Shown here: positions 31,406 to 43,724 of the stretch, in pieces
Layout: each line of letters opens with the position of its first letter
Position numbering within the stretch: the stretch's first letter is position 1
Assembly: GCA_018806915.1 (NCBI GenBank)
Contig: JAGKQI010000098.1
Location: 2,170,001 to 2,234,000, forward strand
Direction: 5' to 3'
Length of the DNA: 64,000 nt
From: Phytophthora colocasiae
Taxonomy: Eukaryota; Oomycota; Peronosporomycetes; Peronosporales; Peronosporaceae
The notes under the pieces: generated by a model
What the model was told of the DNA's origin: nothing
Database searches by the model: none
What the model saw: only the letters and a program-made list of their open reading frames with translations
Position numbers and translations under genes: made by a program

Positions 31406-31422
31406 GGCAGATTGAAGAATGA
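31406..31422 (-). promoter_or_regulatory. oomycete core promoter of SURNod19 gene
   Basis: On minus, TCATTCTTCAATCTGCC matches the Inr plus flanking element closely and ends about 36 bases before the ATG at 31370, which supports that start. Confidence 0.6.
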
Positions 31423-31484
31423 TTCCGCCGATGGAAAAAATATTCATGCAGGAATGATTGTTGAAGTTCATTCCGTCTGAAGGT

Positions 31485-31537
31485 GGTTTCTGGCACTAAA
31501 CATTTGTACCTGCAGCAGTTGTTTAGTGCCAGAAACC
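31485..31537. repeat. 18-bp perfect inverted repeat
   Basis: GGTTTCTGGCACTAAACA (31485-31502) and its exact reverse complement (31520-31537) flank a 17-base centre, upstream of the SURNod19 promoter and in the space shared with the divergent endoglycosidase gene. Confidence 0.85.
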
Positions 31538-31659
31538 TCGCTCTACAATGAAACACAGATTGTGGTAGCCTTCGTTCTACGTTCTACAGGGCCCCCGATA
31601 TCAATAACCAGATCTGGCACACGTTTAAACAACCATAGCGATTAAGGAATGTCGTTCGA

Positions 31660-34469
31660 ATGTTGCGTGTAGCCAAAGTAAAAAGTCTACAATCAGCTTC
31701 CCCAGCAATGGATGCTGGTGCCGATGATCCGGTTGACACTACCGGTACTTCCCCACTGTCAATGGAGGCTGTCGCTACACTTGTTGCCCTAAGTGTAGGG
31801 TTGGTCTACTGGTTGTGTTTGCGTTCGGGTCGCACTGATCCGTCTCTAAACATTTCCACGACGGCTAAAGCCACAAGACTCCGCGAAGAGAGGTTCGCTG
31901 CGTTCATAGAAAACGAAGTGTCCGGCAATGGAATCGTCCTATTCATCGCCAATGGAGGTAGTTTGGACCCGTTTGAAGCACTGTTCGGTGCGCTTCAAGT
32001 ACCTCTCCACGTTGTGGACTTGACAAAGACTGCAGGAGGCTCAAAAGTACTCGAAGCTCTGCACGACAAGTACCAGACAGAGGAGAAGCAGCATGAGTTT
32101 TTAGTCGTCAAGGGGGTGTTAGTGGGTGGTCTAATACAACTACGCAGTTTGCTGGTGGACGGGCGGGAAGACGAACTAGGGGCTGACTGTGACTGGAGTC
32201 AAGTTCGTGTGGATCTCAAGAGCGACACGGGGTTTATGGTTCTGGATGCAACCAACGGGTTCCAACATGTGCAAGATATTGAAGAGACAAAGGAGCTTCC
32301 ACCGTTAGAAACGAGGCCGCTGCACACGGTGGAGGAGCTCCGCAACTTTGACATGACGAAGCTGATAGGCTGTTCAGTGCCCATCGCACAACGAGCGAGG
32401 AAGCAACGCAGACGCAGTAAATTACTGGTATGCCACGACATGAAAGGGGGGTATCAAGAGGATCGATTCAAGCAAGGGGGCGACGATTTTGACGCGTATC
32501 GATTCTACCACTGGGACCTGGTAGACGTATTCGTGTACTTTGGCCATGCTCTAGTGTGTCCGCCGCCCACAGGGTGGATTGCTGCTGGACATCGTCATGG
32601 AACGCGTGTTTTGGGCACTTTTTTAACTGAGGGTGATCAAGGGACAGAAATCGGCAAGGTTTTATTCCAAGATGCGCTCTCGGCCGAGGTAAGTTTGCAG
32701 CACATGCGTGTTGTAATGGCAAAATTAACCCCAAAGGTTCGTTGTGTTTTAATGTGTAGACATTTGCTTCGAAGCTGGCTGCTATCGCTTGGCATGGCGG
32801 GTTTGATGGATGGCTCATTAACATAGAGAACGACGTCCCTGTGGAGCTGGTAAATAATGTCGACGTATTTTTGCGTACGCTCCGCAGGGGAATGCAGCTT
32901 CAGAACGAACGAGCACAAGTCGTGTGGTACGGTAGTCTCTCAAGGGCAGGAAAACGCAGTTCGTACGTGCGTCTGGATGAAGCGGGTGCCGATTTCTTCC
33001 GTAACGTAGACGCGTTCTACGCAGACTATGGCTGGTCACCTGACGATGCCAAGTTTTCTGCTGCTTTCGACCTGGATCGTCGCTACGACATTTACATGGG
33101 GATCGACGTGTTTGGAAGGCACAATATGCTTGGGGGTGGAAAAATGAACTGTAGTGAGCCTCTTCGTGTGGCGTGGAATTCGGGAGTGTCTGCTGCGCTG
33201 TTCGCCCCAGGGTGGACCCACGAATGCTATCAACATGAAGAGCAGAGTAACTTTGTCGTAGTTGAGAATCGCTTTTGGAATGCTGTTCGGGAGAGCTGGA
33301 AAGTGAAAAGTCCGTGCTACGACGCCTTAGGGGGGAAGAATTGCCTCTACTCTGCGTTTAACATTGGTCGTGGCCTTGGTATCTGGACGGAAGGGAAGCG
33401 CGTGGGAGCTGTACCTTGGTCCAACATGACGGAGTTGGATGTACAGCCAGACCAGGCAATACATGTTGGTAACGTCACCACTACCGCTACTGGGTCCATG
33501 AAGGCTGTCATTTCGCACGATACAGCTTTCCAAGGAGGATCAAGTGTGCAATTGCAGGTACACTACGTGTATCTCCCATTGCCTATGTGTGTTACTCATC
33601 TGTATCCATTTTGAACACAGGGTCAACTCGTTGGTAGGGAGAAATCATATTTCAAGCTCTTCGATGTGGACATCGAGTTCTCAGCTCGCCGTGTTATGGA
33701 GATTTCGTATACGACTGCGACACGCGAGGACTCTGTGTGCCTGCTAGTGTTGACGGTGTGTCCTGGCATCGATCGGGCTACGCACTACGTGATCCTTCGC
33801 TCTATGGACGACTCTGGCCCGGATTCCGGAGATAACCGTCTAGATCCCAAGAAAACCTTGTCAACGGTTGCGATGGCTTCCTTAGAGAAACATTTCTACC
33901 CCGTTGAGGGCATGAGTTCAAGGGCTGTTAAAGGCATCACAGCTGATGGTTGGTGCAAAAAGACGTATGGTCAGCTTTGGGACCAGAAACACATTGTTGA
34001 GATTGGAGTCCTGTGCACGAAGAAGATAAGGAAAGCTCCTGGTGAACGAGAAGACTACCTGGCCTACATCGGCGAAGTGTGCGTAGTTGGTAGTGGTGGC
34101 AAACCTACTGTGAAAGCTGTCCATCGCGATGTTCACAGCCAGCCAAAGGTCTGCGAGAATGCCAGGATCACTTCCTTCAAGCGGCTGGGTGCCCAGTCTG
34201 TGTCATTTGGAGTACAATGGGACTTTTCGTCGGATGGAATACCCGTGCGCTGCGTGTTGGCGTTTGCTCATACTGATAACAGCGAGCGCATTTTCATCGG
34301 CAAAAGCTTTGACAATGCTCTGTGGGTGGATCAGTATGCGTGGCAAGCAAGCCAAGGGGCCACGTCGACGTCATCGCACTCGTCAACTCGCCTCACAATC
34401 GAACTGCAGAGTGTCTCGTGGACTGGCCAGAGTAGCACTGGCGTTTGTCAATTGCATTTGGAAGAGTGA
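31660..34469 (+). CDS. GH85 endo-beta-N-acetylglucosaminidase with N-terminal TM and glutaredoxin-like domain
   Basis: Exons 31660-32688, 32760-33557 and 33621-34469 sum to 2676 bases, 891 residues. A hydrophobic helix (about residues 28-50, VATLVALSVGLVYWLCL) is followed by a glutaredoxin-like fold (about 85-180: NGIVLFIANGG, HVVDLTK, FLVVKGVLVGGLIQLRSLL) that lacks the CPYC cysteines. The GH85 domain follows: LLVCHDMKGGYQEDRF, YRFYHWDLVDVFVYFGH, then FDGWLINIEN, where the Asn-x-Glu pair is the catalytic motif of this family, which cuts the chitobiose core of N-glycans. The N-terminal fusion is unusual. A later start (31708) is possible. Confidence 0.85.
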
Positions 34470-34909
34470 CTATGGAGTCAAGCTGCATGAAGGTGAAGCA
34501 CGCATCATGGTACAGAGAGAAGTTGTAGCGGTCCGCCACGGATAAGTACAGTTGCGCTGCTTGGACTGGATAAGAAAGATGTGACGTATCCTGTTGATTC
34601 TGCAGATTGAATGGCGCCTGGTGTTCTGGCGGTCCTGCTCGGTTTACTCGCCCGTCTCAATGCTGACGCGCAGGCTGTTAAACGATCTTGTCGCATGTCG
34701 AAACTGAACCAAAGACGGGGCAACCACTTCAACGTCTCAACTGGCAATGTACGAGTAATCCACTGCAACTTGATCGCGCGCACAGGCACCGCGAAATCAA
34801 CACCAACCTGATCGCGCGCACCTCCGTCTCGGACAAGTGCTCTCTGAGAAGTGCTCGGTTTCCAAAGCTCATTTCGGAATTTGCTCTCGCCCCCACAAGC
34901 AAATTTCCA
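34470..34909 (+). promoter_or_regulatory. intergenic region with core promoter of ABC transporter D
   Basis: GCTCATTTCGGAATTTGC at 34867-34884 fits the oomycete initiator plus flank and lies about 25 bases before the ATG at 34910. A short direct repeat (TGATCGCGCGCAC, near 34771 and 34810) precedes it. A 66-codon frame at 34611 begins with a hydrophobic run, but I see no further support for it as a gene. Confidence 0.5.
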
Positions 34910-37900
34910 ATGGCAATCGACAAGAAACTGGGCCTCGACTCGGCCGACGCGCTGATGGCGCAAGGCCCCAATGTGCTACACAGCTACGTAGCAGACAAGG
35001 TTCAAGCCGCCATGGGCAAGGCAATGCCGCAGATGGAGGTGCGCTTTAAGAACTTGTCCATTTCCGCCAAAGTCTTTGCTCCCCGGCATACGGACCCTAA
35101 GTCCCAGCTGCCGACGCTCTTTAACAGTGTGAAGAAATCCGCTGCCAAGATCAACGCGAAGAACCACACAGCCGAGAAGACCATCCTGAAGAATGCTAGC
35201 GGCGTCTTTAAGCCGGGGACGATCACTCTCTTTCTGGGCCAACCTGGCTCGGGCAAGTCGTCACTCATGAAGGTGTTGAGCGGCCGCTTCCCGCTTGAGA
35301 AGAACGTGGCGATTGAGGGTGAGATCACGTACAACGGCGTCGCTCAGGCCGACATTTTGAAGCGGTTACCACAATTTGCAGCCTACGTGACGCAGCGGGA
35401 CAAGCATTTTCCTACATTGACGGTGAAGGAGACACTGGAATTCGCTCATGCGTTCTGTGGAGGCGGTCTCTCTCACCGTACAGAGCAGTTACTGTCCAAG
35501 GGATCAGCTGAAGAAAACACAGCAGCGTTGGAAGCACTGACGGCGTTGTACGCCCATTACCCCGACGTGGTGATCAAGCAGCTAGGACTTGAGAATTGCA
35601 AAGATACAATCGTTGGCAATGCGATGCTGCGCGGTGTGTCTGGTGGCGAACGCAAGCGCGTGACGACCGGCGAGATGGAGTTCGGCATGAAGTACATGAC
35701 GCTCATGGACGAGATCAGCACGGGTCTTGACAGTGCGGCCACGTTTGACATCATTAGTACCCAGCGCGGCATTGCCAAGACCTTGCAGAAGACCGTGGTG
35801 ATCGCATTGCTGCAGCCTTCCCCGGAGGTATTCGAACTCTTCGATGACGTCATGATTCTTAACGAGGGCGAGGTGATGTATCACGGTCCGCGAGACCAGG
35901 CAGTGCCTTTCTTCGAGAGCCTGGGCTTCAAATGTCCACCTGACCGTGACGAGGCCGATTTCTTGTTAGATTTGGGCACGAACCAGCAGTACAGCTATGA
36001 AGTGGACTTGCCTGCAGGTGCAACCCACCACCCGCGGTTGGCCAGCGAGTTCGCGGGTATTTTCCGTCGTTCGACTATTCATGAGCGGATGCTCCGAGCA
36101 CTGGATGCTCCGAGCACTGGATGCTCCGCACGAGCCTGGGCTGCTCGAGAACATCGGGGCGCACATGGACCCAATGCCAGAGTTCCGTCGTAGATTCTGG
36201 GAGAACACTCGGACGCTGATGAAGCGCCAAACGATGGTCACCCTCCGCAACACTGCGTTCATTAAGGGCCGTTGCATTATGGTGGTGCTAATGGGCCTCG
36301 TTTACTCGAGTACATTCTGGCAAGTGGAGCCGACGGATGTCCAGAATATGCTGGGTATCATGTTCCAAGCAGTTTTGTTCCTTGCGTTGGGTCAAGTCTC
36401 TCAGATCCCAACGTTCATGGCCGCCCGTGACGTGTTTTACAAGCAGCGCGGGGCTAACTTCTTTCCAACGACATCGTACGTCCTCGCTTGCTCGGTGGCT
36501 CAAATTCCAATGGCCATTGCGGAAAGTCTCATCTTCGGCTCTCTGGTTTATTGGATGTGTGGCTTCGTGGCGACCGCAGGGGCCTTTATCTGCTACATGA
36601 TCCTCCTCATCCTGACAAATCTGGTCTTCTCGTCTTGGTTCTTCCTGCTCACAGCCATGTCCCCAGACTTCCACATTGCCAAGCCATTCGCGACGTTCAC
36701 TGTGGTCTTCTTCATCCTGTTCGCGGGTTTCGTTATGGCAAAGAGCACGATGCCTGGCTGGTTCGTCTGGATTTACTGGATCAACCCCATCGCTTGGTGT
36801 CTCCGCGGTCTTGCTGTGAATCAATACCGTGCTGCTAAGTTCGATGTCTGCATTTACGAGGGTGTCGACTACTGCGCCAACTACAACATGAACATGGGAG
36901 AGTATTATCTGTCGCAATACGACGTGCCATCGGCAAAGGTGTGGGTCTGGGCGGCTATGCTGTTCATGATCGCGTGCTACGCTCTGTTTATGGCGTTAGG
37001 CTGCTACGTGCTTGAGTATCACCGCTTCGAAAGCCCCGAGCACACGATTATCAAGGACAAGGACGAAGAAAGCGACGAGAGCTACGCCTTAGCTGCAACA
37101 CCGAAGGGGTCGAGCACTACTGTCGATATCGGACGTGAGAAGAACTTTGTGCCCGTGACAATCGCCTTCCAGGACTTGTGGTATTCAGTTCCAAAGCCTG
37201 GAAACCCAAAGGAGTCTCTCGATTTATTGAAGGGCATCAGTGGCTTCGCAAAGCCTGGCACTATGACTGCACTAATGGGATCATCTGGCGCTGGCAAAAC
37301 AACTCTGATGGACGTGATTGCCGGTCGGAAAACTGGTGGTAAGATCCAGGGGAAAATCTTGTTCAACGGGTACGAAGCGACCGACTTGGCAATCCGTCGC
37401 TGCACAGGCTACTGCGAGCAGATGGACATCCACTCGGACGCGACAACATTCCGCGAGGCGTTCATGTTTAGCGCTTTCCTTCGTCAAGACAGCACTATCC
37501 CCGATCACAAGAAGTACGACTCGGTCGAGGAAGTTCTCGATCTTTTAGACATGCACGACATTGCCGATCAGATTGTGCGTGGTAGTTCGGTGGAACAGAT
37601 GAAGCGCCTGACAATTGGCGTAGAGCTGGCAGCACAACCGAGTGTGTTGTTCCTGGATGAACCCACGAGCGGACTGGACGCTCGCTCAGCGAAGCTGATC
37701 ATGGATGGTGTCCGCAAGGTGGCGGACAGCGGCCGTACTATTGTGTGCACGATCCACCAGCCTTCTTCCGATGTGTTCTACCTGTTCGACCACTTGCTGC
37801 TTCTGAAGCGTGGCGGCGAAACTGTGTTTGTTGGTGAGCTTGGAGAGAAGTGCCGTAAGCTGGTGGAGTACTTCGAGTCAATCCCTGGTGTTTCTCCACT

Positions 37901-38981
37901 ACCCAACCGCTACAATCCGGCGACGTGGATGTTGGAGTGTATCGGTGCAGGTGTAAACAACGTGGCTTCGATGGACTTTGTCGAGTATTTCAAAAACAGC
38001 GAAGAGAAGCGCGTTCTCGACTACGAAATGGCACTGGAAGGTGTCACCGTTCCCGCTCCTCACCTTCCAGAGATGATTTTCCAGAAGAAGCGTGCCGCTA
38101 GCTCATGGACGCAGGCCAAGTTCTTGACGGTGCGTTTCATGCGCATGTACTGGCGGACACCCACGTACAACATGACTCGCTTCGTCATTGGGTTGTTCCT
38201 TGCCGCGCTTTTCGGTTTGACATATGTGGATGTGGAGTACGTGAGCTACCAAGGCATCAACGGCGGTGTGGGTATGGTATTCATGACGACATTATTCAAT
38301 GGCATCGTGTCATTTAACGGCGTGCTGCCCATTGCTTCTGGTGATCGCGCTGCTTTCTATCGTGAGCACGCGTCGCAGACATACAACTCCCTTTGGTACT
38401 TTGTCGGATCGACTATTGCGGAGATCCCGTACGTGTTTTTCAGTTGCCTGATCTTCACGGTGATCTTCTTCCCGCTCGCTGGCTTCACTGGGTTTGGAAC
38501 TGGAGTGCTCTATTGGATCAACGTATCTCTGCTGGTGCTAATGCAGACCTACATGGGTCAGCTATTTGTCTACGCCCTACCTAGTGTGGAGGTGGCAGCT
38601 ATCATTGGCGTCCTCATCAACTCGATCTTCTTCCTCTTCATGGGCTTCAACCCGCCGGCCAAGTCCATCCCTAGCGGCTACCGCTGGTTGTACACGATCA
38701 CGCCACAGCGTTACTCACTCAGTATCCTCGAGGCGCTTGTGTTCACGGACTGCCCCAACGAGCCGACCTGGAACAGCACTCTCGGCGTGTATGAGAACGT
38801 AGGCTCGGAGCTCGCCTGCCAACCTGTCACGAGCTTGCCGCTTACAATCGACCACATTACTGTCAAGGAGTACGTGGAATCCGTGTTCGAGATGAAGCAC
38901 GACGATATCTGGAGCAACTTCGGTTACGTGTTCGTGTTCATCGGCGTTTTCCGCGTGCTCGCATTGTTGTCGCTGCAATAA
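34910..38981 (+). pseudogene. PDR-type ABC transporter D, broken by a 16-bp duplication
   Basis: The start MAIDKKLGLDSADALMAQGP follows a core promoter. NBD1 has GQPGSGKSSLMKVLSGRF, VSGGERKRVT and LMDEISTGLDSAA; TMD1 follows; NBD2 has [18 protein letters not shown] and FLDEPTSGLDARSAK; TMD2 ends near 38980. The only frame break is a tandem duplication of 16 bases at 36088-36119; without it the gene would be 1351 residues, normal for the family. The C-terminus is also odd: the usual NHQKR ending is present out of frame just after the TAA at 38979-38981, so the last residues are lost. Intact alleles would be plasma-membrane drug exporters. An allele-specific or assembly-made duplication is possible. 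Confidence 0.85.
36088..36119 (+). repeat. 16-bp tandem duplication causing frameshift
   Basis: GATGCTCCGAGCACTG occurs twice in direct succession and is followed by a third partial unit. One copy fits the reading frame of the paralogues (ERMLRALDAPHEPGLLEN); two copies shift it by one. Confidence 0.9.
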
Positions 38982-39063
38982 AATTAATCACCAGAAGAGA
39001 TAAACACCAAGCACTCTTTAATCAGAATTTACGTGCATTTAAATTCTACGTTGCTTTTACTAG

Positions 39064-39210
39064 ATACGTCGAAGACCACTTCCAGATGAAGCACTTGGAG
39101 ATCTGGAGCAATTTCGGATACATTTCTGTCTTCCTGGCGGTCTTCCGCCTCCTCGCACTGATGTCACTACGTTTCGTGAACCACCAGAAGAGGTAGAGCT
39201 GCCCGACACT
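39064..39210 (+). pseudogene. ABC transporter C-terminal fragment (tail like gene E)
   Basis: Encodes only the last 44 residues of a PDR transporter (VEDHFQMKHLEIWSNFGYIS... to FVNHQKR, stop at 39194-39196), then 3' flank. It matches the 3' end and flank of gene E (60937-61086, opposite strand). It is the outer end of the left palindrome arm; the homology starts abruptly at 39064. Confidence 0.85.
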
Positions 39211-40095
39211 GTCACATGATGGACGGCGTTACTACAACCTAATACCGACAAGACGACACGTCTTGCAGCAACATATGGAGGACTTATGACTTAACAAGCG
39301 ACTTAACAAACAACACAAGATTGATGAATAGAGCCAGTGGCGTAAAATATTCTTGAAGATATTAGTGCAACATTGAAAGTTACCGATTGTAAACGTGAAT
39401 TTTGCAAATACCTGAGAGCAGCTGTTTCAAAAACAAACATGAACGAAGATACCACCAGAGGCTGCGCCAGCCCTCGTGGTCCTGAAGATAATACAGCGAT
39501 CCCAGACCCACAGGCAACTGCGAGCGCTGGAACCAGACGCCCCTCGAAGCCACCAAGCAGCTATTTGCCACCGGCTTTTTTGCGGTCCCTGACTTCAACA
39601 CCTTTCAGAAATGGAAGAAAAGCTCGAGAAAATGTCGTTGTACTCGCTGAAGATTCTTAATGCGCATGATGAGTTGGCTATGCTAATTTCCCGAGAGAAA
39701 CAAAAAACAACACGCATCACTACCGCAGCTGGCGTCCCAATTCGCAGCGCAGGCTATATTATGTCTTACCCTATAGCGCTGGAGGAATCCTGCAACGCTT
39801 TACTAGACGAAAGTTGAGCCAATATGTATGTTGAGACGAAATTCAATTTTCTTAAGTGGGTACCGTCGCCAAGAGTTCAATGTCAGTCCCAGCAACTTCT
39901 CTAGCAACTTTGTTCGCCCTCGTGCTAACCTCTCAGGCAGTTGTAAAATCATCCACATAATTCGTAACCGCATAATAGCTACGTCGTTTCTCGTTACAGT
40001 GGTTCTCGAGAATCAGAAGCTCTTCTTCAGCATTGAGTAAACTTGGGCGATCACCAAGACTCCACATGAACTTCCATCTGGCTGTTTAGGCCCAG

Positions 40096-40590
40096 TTATC
40101 CACGCACTTTTTCTACCACAGGATCATCTTCATCTGACATGGAATTAGCATGCCAGTCCTTCCAGGAATTTTCCCACAACGCTTTTGTACGTCGATTCCA
40201 TTGACGCTCGATATGAGGTAGAGCACAATGGCTCATAGAAATATGGTGTAATTGTCGGGTCGTCGTAGCGTACGAAAAGCTGGCGATGATGACGCCCCAA
40301 TGAATATCGGACAGGTGTACAGGCAGCACAACGCTCTTGTAGCTTGATATTGGAGCTTGTGGCGGCGGAGGGCAACCCAATGTCGGTGCAAACGGACTTA
40401 GCACATAGCAACCGCCAATTGATTCAGCAATGCATCGAATTCCGAAATCAAGAACGGTATCGTTCAGCATACAGTCGCGAGCTAGCCTTCCCACCAAATT
40501 ATCCACCATAACAGCACACTCTCCTCCACTTAACCGATAGATTGAGCTCAAGCAACATCCCTCAAGTGTCTTCACGACATCATCAGCCAA
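40096..40590 (-). pseudogene. C48 (ULP1-like) peptidase-like domain of the MULE
   Basis: Reads MLNDTVLDFGIRCIAE and VVLPVHLSDIHWGVIIASF, the W/M-LND start and the His-Trp region of ULP1-type SUMO proteases, often fused to oomycete MULEs. The catalytic Cys region is not found before the stop, so the domain is incomplete or diverged. Confidence 0.6.
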
Positions 40591-40649
40591 TTGTTGATGT
40601 TGCGTCGGTACAAAGTGAGGCTTTTTTAACGCCGCGGTTTCCGTTTCTT

Positions 40650-42735
40650 CATCGAATAGCTCTGGGTGCGAGCGAATATCACCCCAGCTTGTCGACCGGA
40701 CCCACTCGACGTCTGCAATCCAAGCCTGAGCTTCCGCATTATATTATAGTACTGTGACATCCTGTAGACTGCTGCACTGTATCAACATAACAAAGCAACA
40801 CAAGCGGTTAGCAACAAAACAAGCAACACAGCATACTACTAACCTGGTAAAACGTGGCGAACCACCTGGAATAAAAGCGATGACTTCTTCTGTTGTACCT
40901 TCAGCGTGCTCTTCTTCAGCATTAAAGAACATTGAATTTGGACATGTTTTCTTCTCAGTTTCACCACAGCTTTCAACTTGATGACAAGTTTGTGGGGATC
41001 ACGAAGTTGAATTCGTAGTCAGCACTTGAAACAAATTCACGTTTGCTCTTAGCGTCACGTGCAGCTATGAATTCGTCGTCCATAATCAAAGGATAGTTTT
41101 GCGAGGATTTCCTGACGTGATGAGGATCAACCATGTGACTGGTCCACCTCCAACACACGGGGCAGAGAAGGTATGCGTTTGTCTGGAAGCGAGATGGCAG
41201 CTAGTTTTCGTGGTTTCGCGCTCTTGTCTATTGTGCCTTGTTTCAGTTTCTTCCGCTGGTTGTGGCGAGGCTTCCGTTGCGGTAATCGAATCACTTCGAC
41301 TCCAGTAGACATGTCATCTTTTGTGCTTGCAAAGTTTTGCGGTGTTGCGCCTGTGTCAGACTCGTAGGTAATACCTTGGGCAGGCAAAGCTGGTTCAGAT
41401 GGCGCTTTATCACTCTCAATCGTACTGTTTCCGCTGGCGAAGGAATTTCGCTACGTTGCTCCATTCCCTTGATCAAATGCATGGTATCAATAAGTTCTGC
41501 AGGTGCAATTTCCGATTCAGCATCAGACGAATTTGACCTATCTGTTTGGGCAGCTGCTTCGGTAATGCCCGAGACATCAACCCAGCTCCACTATGTTCAC
41601 GCAGTCCATTTCGCACGGTTTCCTTCCAGGTGCGAAGAGCAGACAAAAACGCTGGGCTGGACAACTCCAGATAAATACTCCATGACTGGCTCAAATACCG
41701 CTTTAGCGTAGCAATAGTTTTCCTCGGCCAGACAGAACAACTACATTGGCTCGCTCTCGACGGCGGATTTTCACGTAAACAATGCCGCGTTTGGTCTTGT
41801 GTCGTTGAATGCTGCGCTTGGGGCTCCTAGACGTACATTTGTTTCGGTCGCTTTATCAGTGTTGCTGTTTGGGTTGCTTCCAAATGTTGCTTCTTGGGTT
41901 GCTTCAAATGTTGCTTCTTGGGTTGCATCTGTAGCGTCTTGGATTGTTAAGGTCCGCGGTGATTCTTCAACTCTCTCGTTAGGAACGCTAGATTGCGTTA
42001 AACCGTCATGAGTAAATGAGTCGACAGCTACTTTCATCGTGTCTTGAACGTCTACAAGTGAAGAAATGCCTTCAACGAACTTGTTCTCCATGTCGGCCAT
42101 TGCCAGCATATCCCACCGCAAAGCAATTGTAGACGGCGGTAGATTTTCAAATCGATGGACACACTGGGCAATATACATCAGGCACTGGCATGGCAGGTGG
42201 TGGCTACAGTAGAACAGACAGCCACTGGAAGTCATTACAGGTGTACGTATGGCCCCCGCGTACAAATTTTCCACTCTCCCAAAACTCCACTGTTCTTCGT
42301 GCAAACTGTATCCGCCAAGTACACCACGAAGTAGTCCCATTGAAACGAACTTTAGCCATGCAATCGTCACTCAGGTGCTTCGATACTCGTACCAGGAATT
42401 CCGGAATGCTGTCGGCCTGTCGCGTAGAGGTTGAATGTTTCCTTATATATGCGAGAAGTTGTCGAATTATTGTTGTTTTGTGAGCCATAAGACCGCTGAT
42501 TGTTGCATCCAGTCGTGGACGTTTACCCAGCAGTAGCTTCACTTGATTCCAATTGGATTCGATCCGGTTTGTTGTGGTGTTTCCCGCAGAAAAGTATTTG
42601 CCCCTGATGTAATTTGCCCACATGGAGTCGCAAGTTTTCCAATTTGCTGTGAAATACTGGAGTAGTTGAGGAGACTCCTTTTCGCAAGCTCTTGTAAATG
42701 CTTCCAACTCCAAGTTGAACGATCGCTGTGTTTCG
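40650..42735 (-). pseudogene. MULE middle and C-terminal region with SWIM-like zinc finger
   Basis: On minus from 42735: FTRACEKESPQLLQYFTANW, NTTTNRIESNWNQVKLLLG (the conserved NRIES step of MULE transposases), then in another frame CLFYCSHHLPCQCLMYIAQC, a CxC...CxC-like SWIM finger. Next comes a low-complexity stretch with repeated ATQEATF units (near 41930-41870), then linker sequence with IRLPQRKPRHNQRKK. Frames change near 42360 and 41600. An intron with TGTTGCT repeats lies at 40786-40842. Confidence 0.6.
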
Positions 42736-43470
42736 CTATAGGTCAAGTTTCATTGAAGCAACATAGTAAGCAACATAGCAAACAACATAGTAAGCAACAA
42801 AGCAGCAACATAATAAGCAACACCTACCAGTAGACGAGCTTTAGCAAATGCTGCTTCCATCAAATCTCGTTGTGACACCTTTAAATCGAACTTGGATCGG
42901 CGACAAACTTTCCTCCAGTACGTGATGGCATGGAACTGACAAAGAATGATCTTCGTACCAGGAAGGAAGCCTCTAATACGCGCCATTCGACAAAATCTTT
43001 GTCGATAACGACAGTTTCAATCTTACCCCAGGTCGGATTATGCCGCTTGAAGAAGTCAATAATTGTCTCCATGGTTGTAGCCTTCTTATCCAAGGCAAGA
43101 AACTCAATAACAGGCACCCCTCGTCCTGTAGCTGATGTCACGAGAAGGCTGCCTGAAAAAGTTTAAACAGTGTTAGTCCAGGATAATAGTAACGATAAAT
43201 AAAACACCCTACCTAAGTGGTACCCCAAGTTATTGGTACCGTGAGTCCAGTCCATCACTAACGTGTCTCCCACTGTCCAAAACAGGTATTTTGTACACGT
43301 GTTTGAATTGCAATGACACACGTGATGTCCATCTGATCTTGGACAAAAAGCACATCATTGCCTTCCACTTCAGCAAATGAATCCAGCAGTACTTTGACTC
43401 TCTCAGTTGTTGAAGCCCCCAATAAGTGCCGCATCATGTTTCGTGTTTGCTGTGGAGTAATTGTCATGTC
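42736..43470 (-). pseudogene. MULE transposase catalytic core
   Basis: On minus: VQDQMDITCVIAIQTRV, then MDWTHGTNNLGYHLG (first Asp of the DDE motif), a GT-AG intron (about 43213-43155), TSATGRGVPVIEFLALDKKAT, IETVVIDKDFVEW (second Asp), a frameshift near 42960, and PGTKIILCQFHAITYW. An intron with TGTTGCT repeats (42736-42827) follows ARLL. Confidence 0.75.
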
Positions 43471-43724
43471 TGTTTCGTAAAGAGACGTTCACATCAAGTT
43501 TCAATTAAAAGTAAATACACATGAACAAGAAGCACTAGTCTGCTACCCACCCAGTTTATCAGAAAGATAGCGATTCACATCAGCTGTGCTTGTCTTCATT
43601 TCAGCAAGGAGACCGAGATCTTGACGGACTTGGCGTGACAGAGGCATTGACTTGGCACCTCGGTACGACTCAAATATAGTCTTGGTTGTTCGATGGTTGT
43701 GTCTGGAAATCTAAGCAACACTGG

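Noticed and set aside
34611..34811. 66-codon frame with hydrophobic start, possible small secreted effector
   Set aside because: No RXLR-type or other effector motif, weak signal-peptide cleavage context, and it overlaps the promoter and leader of transporter D.
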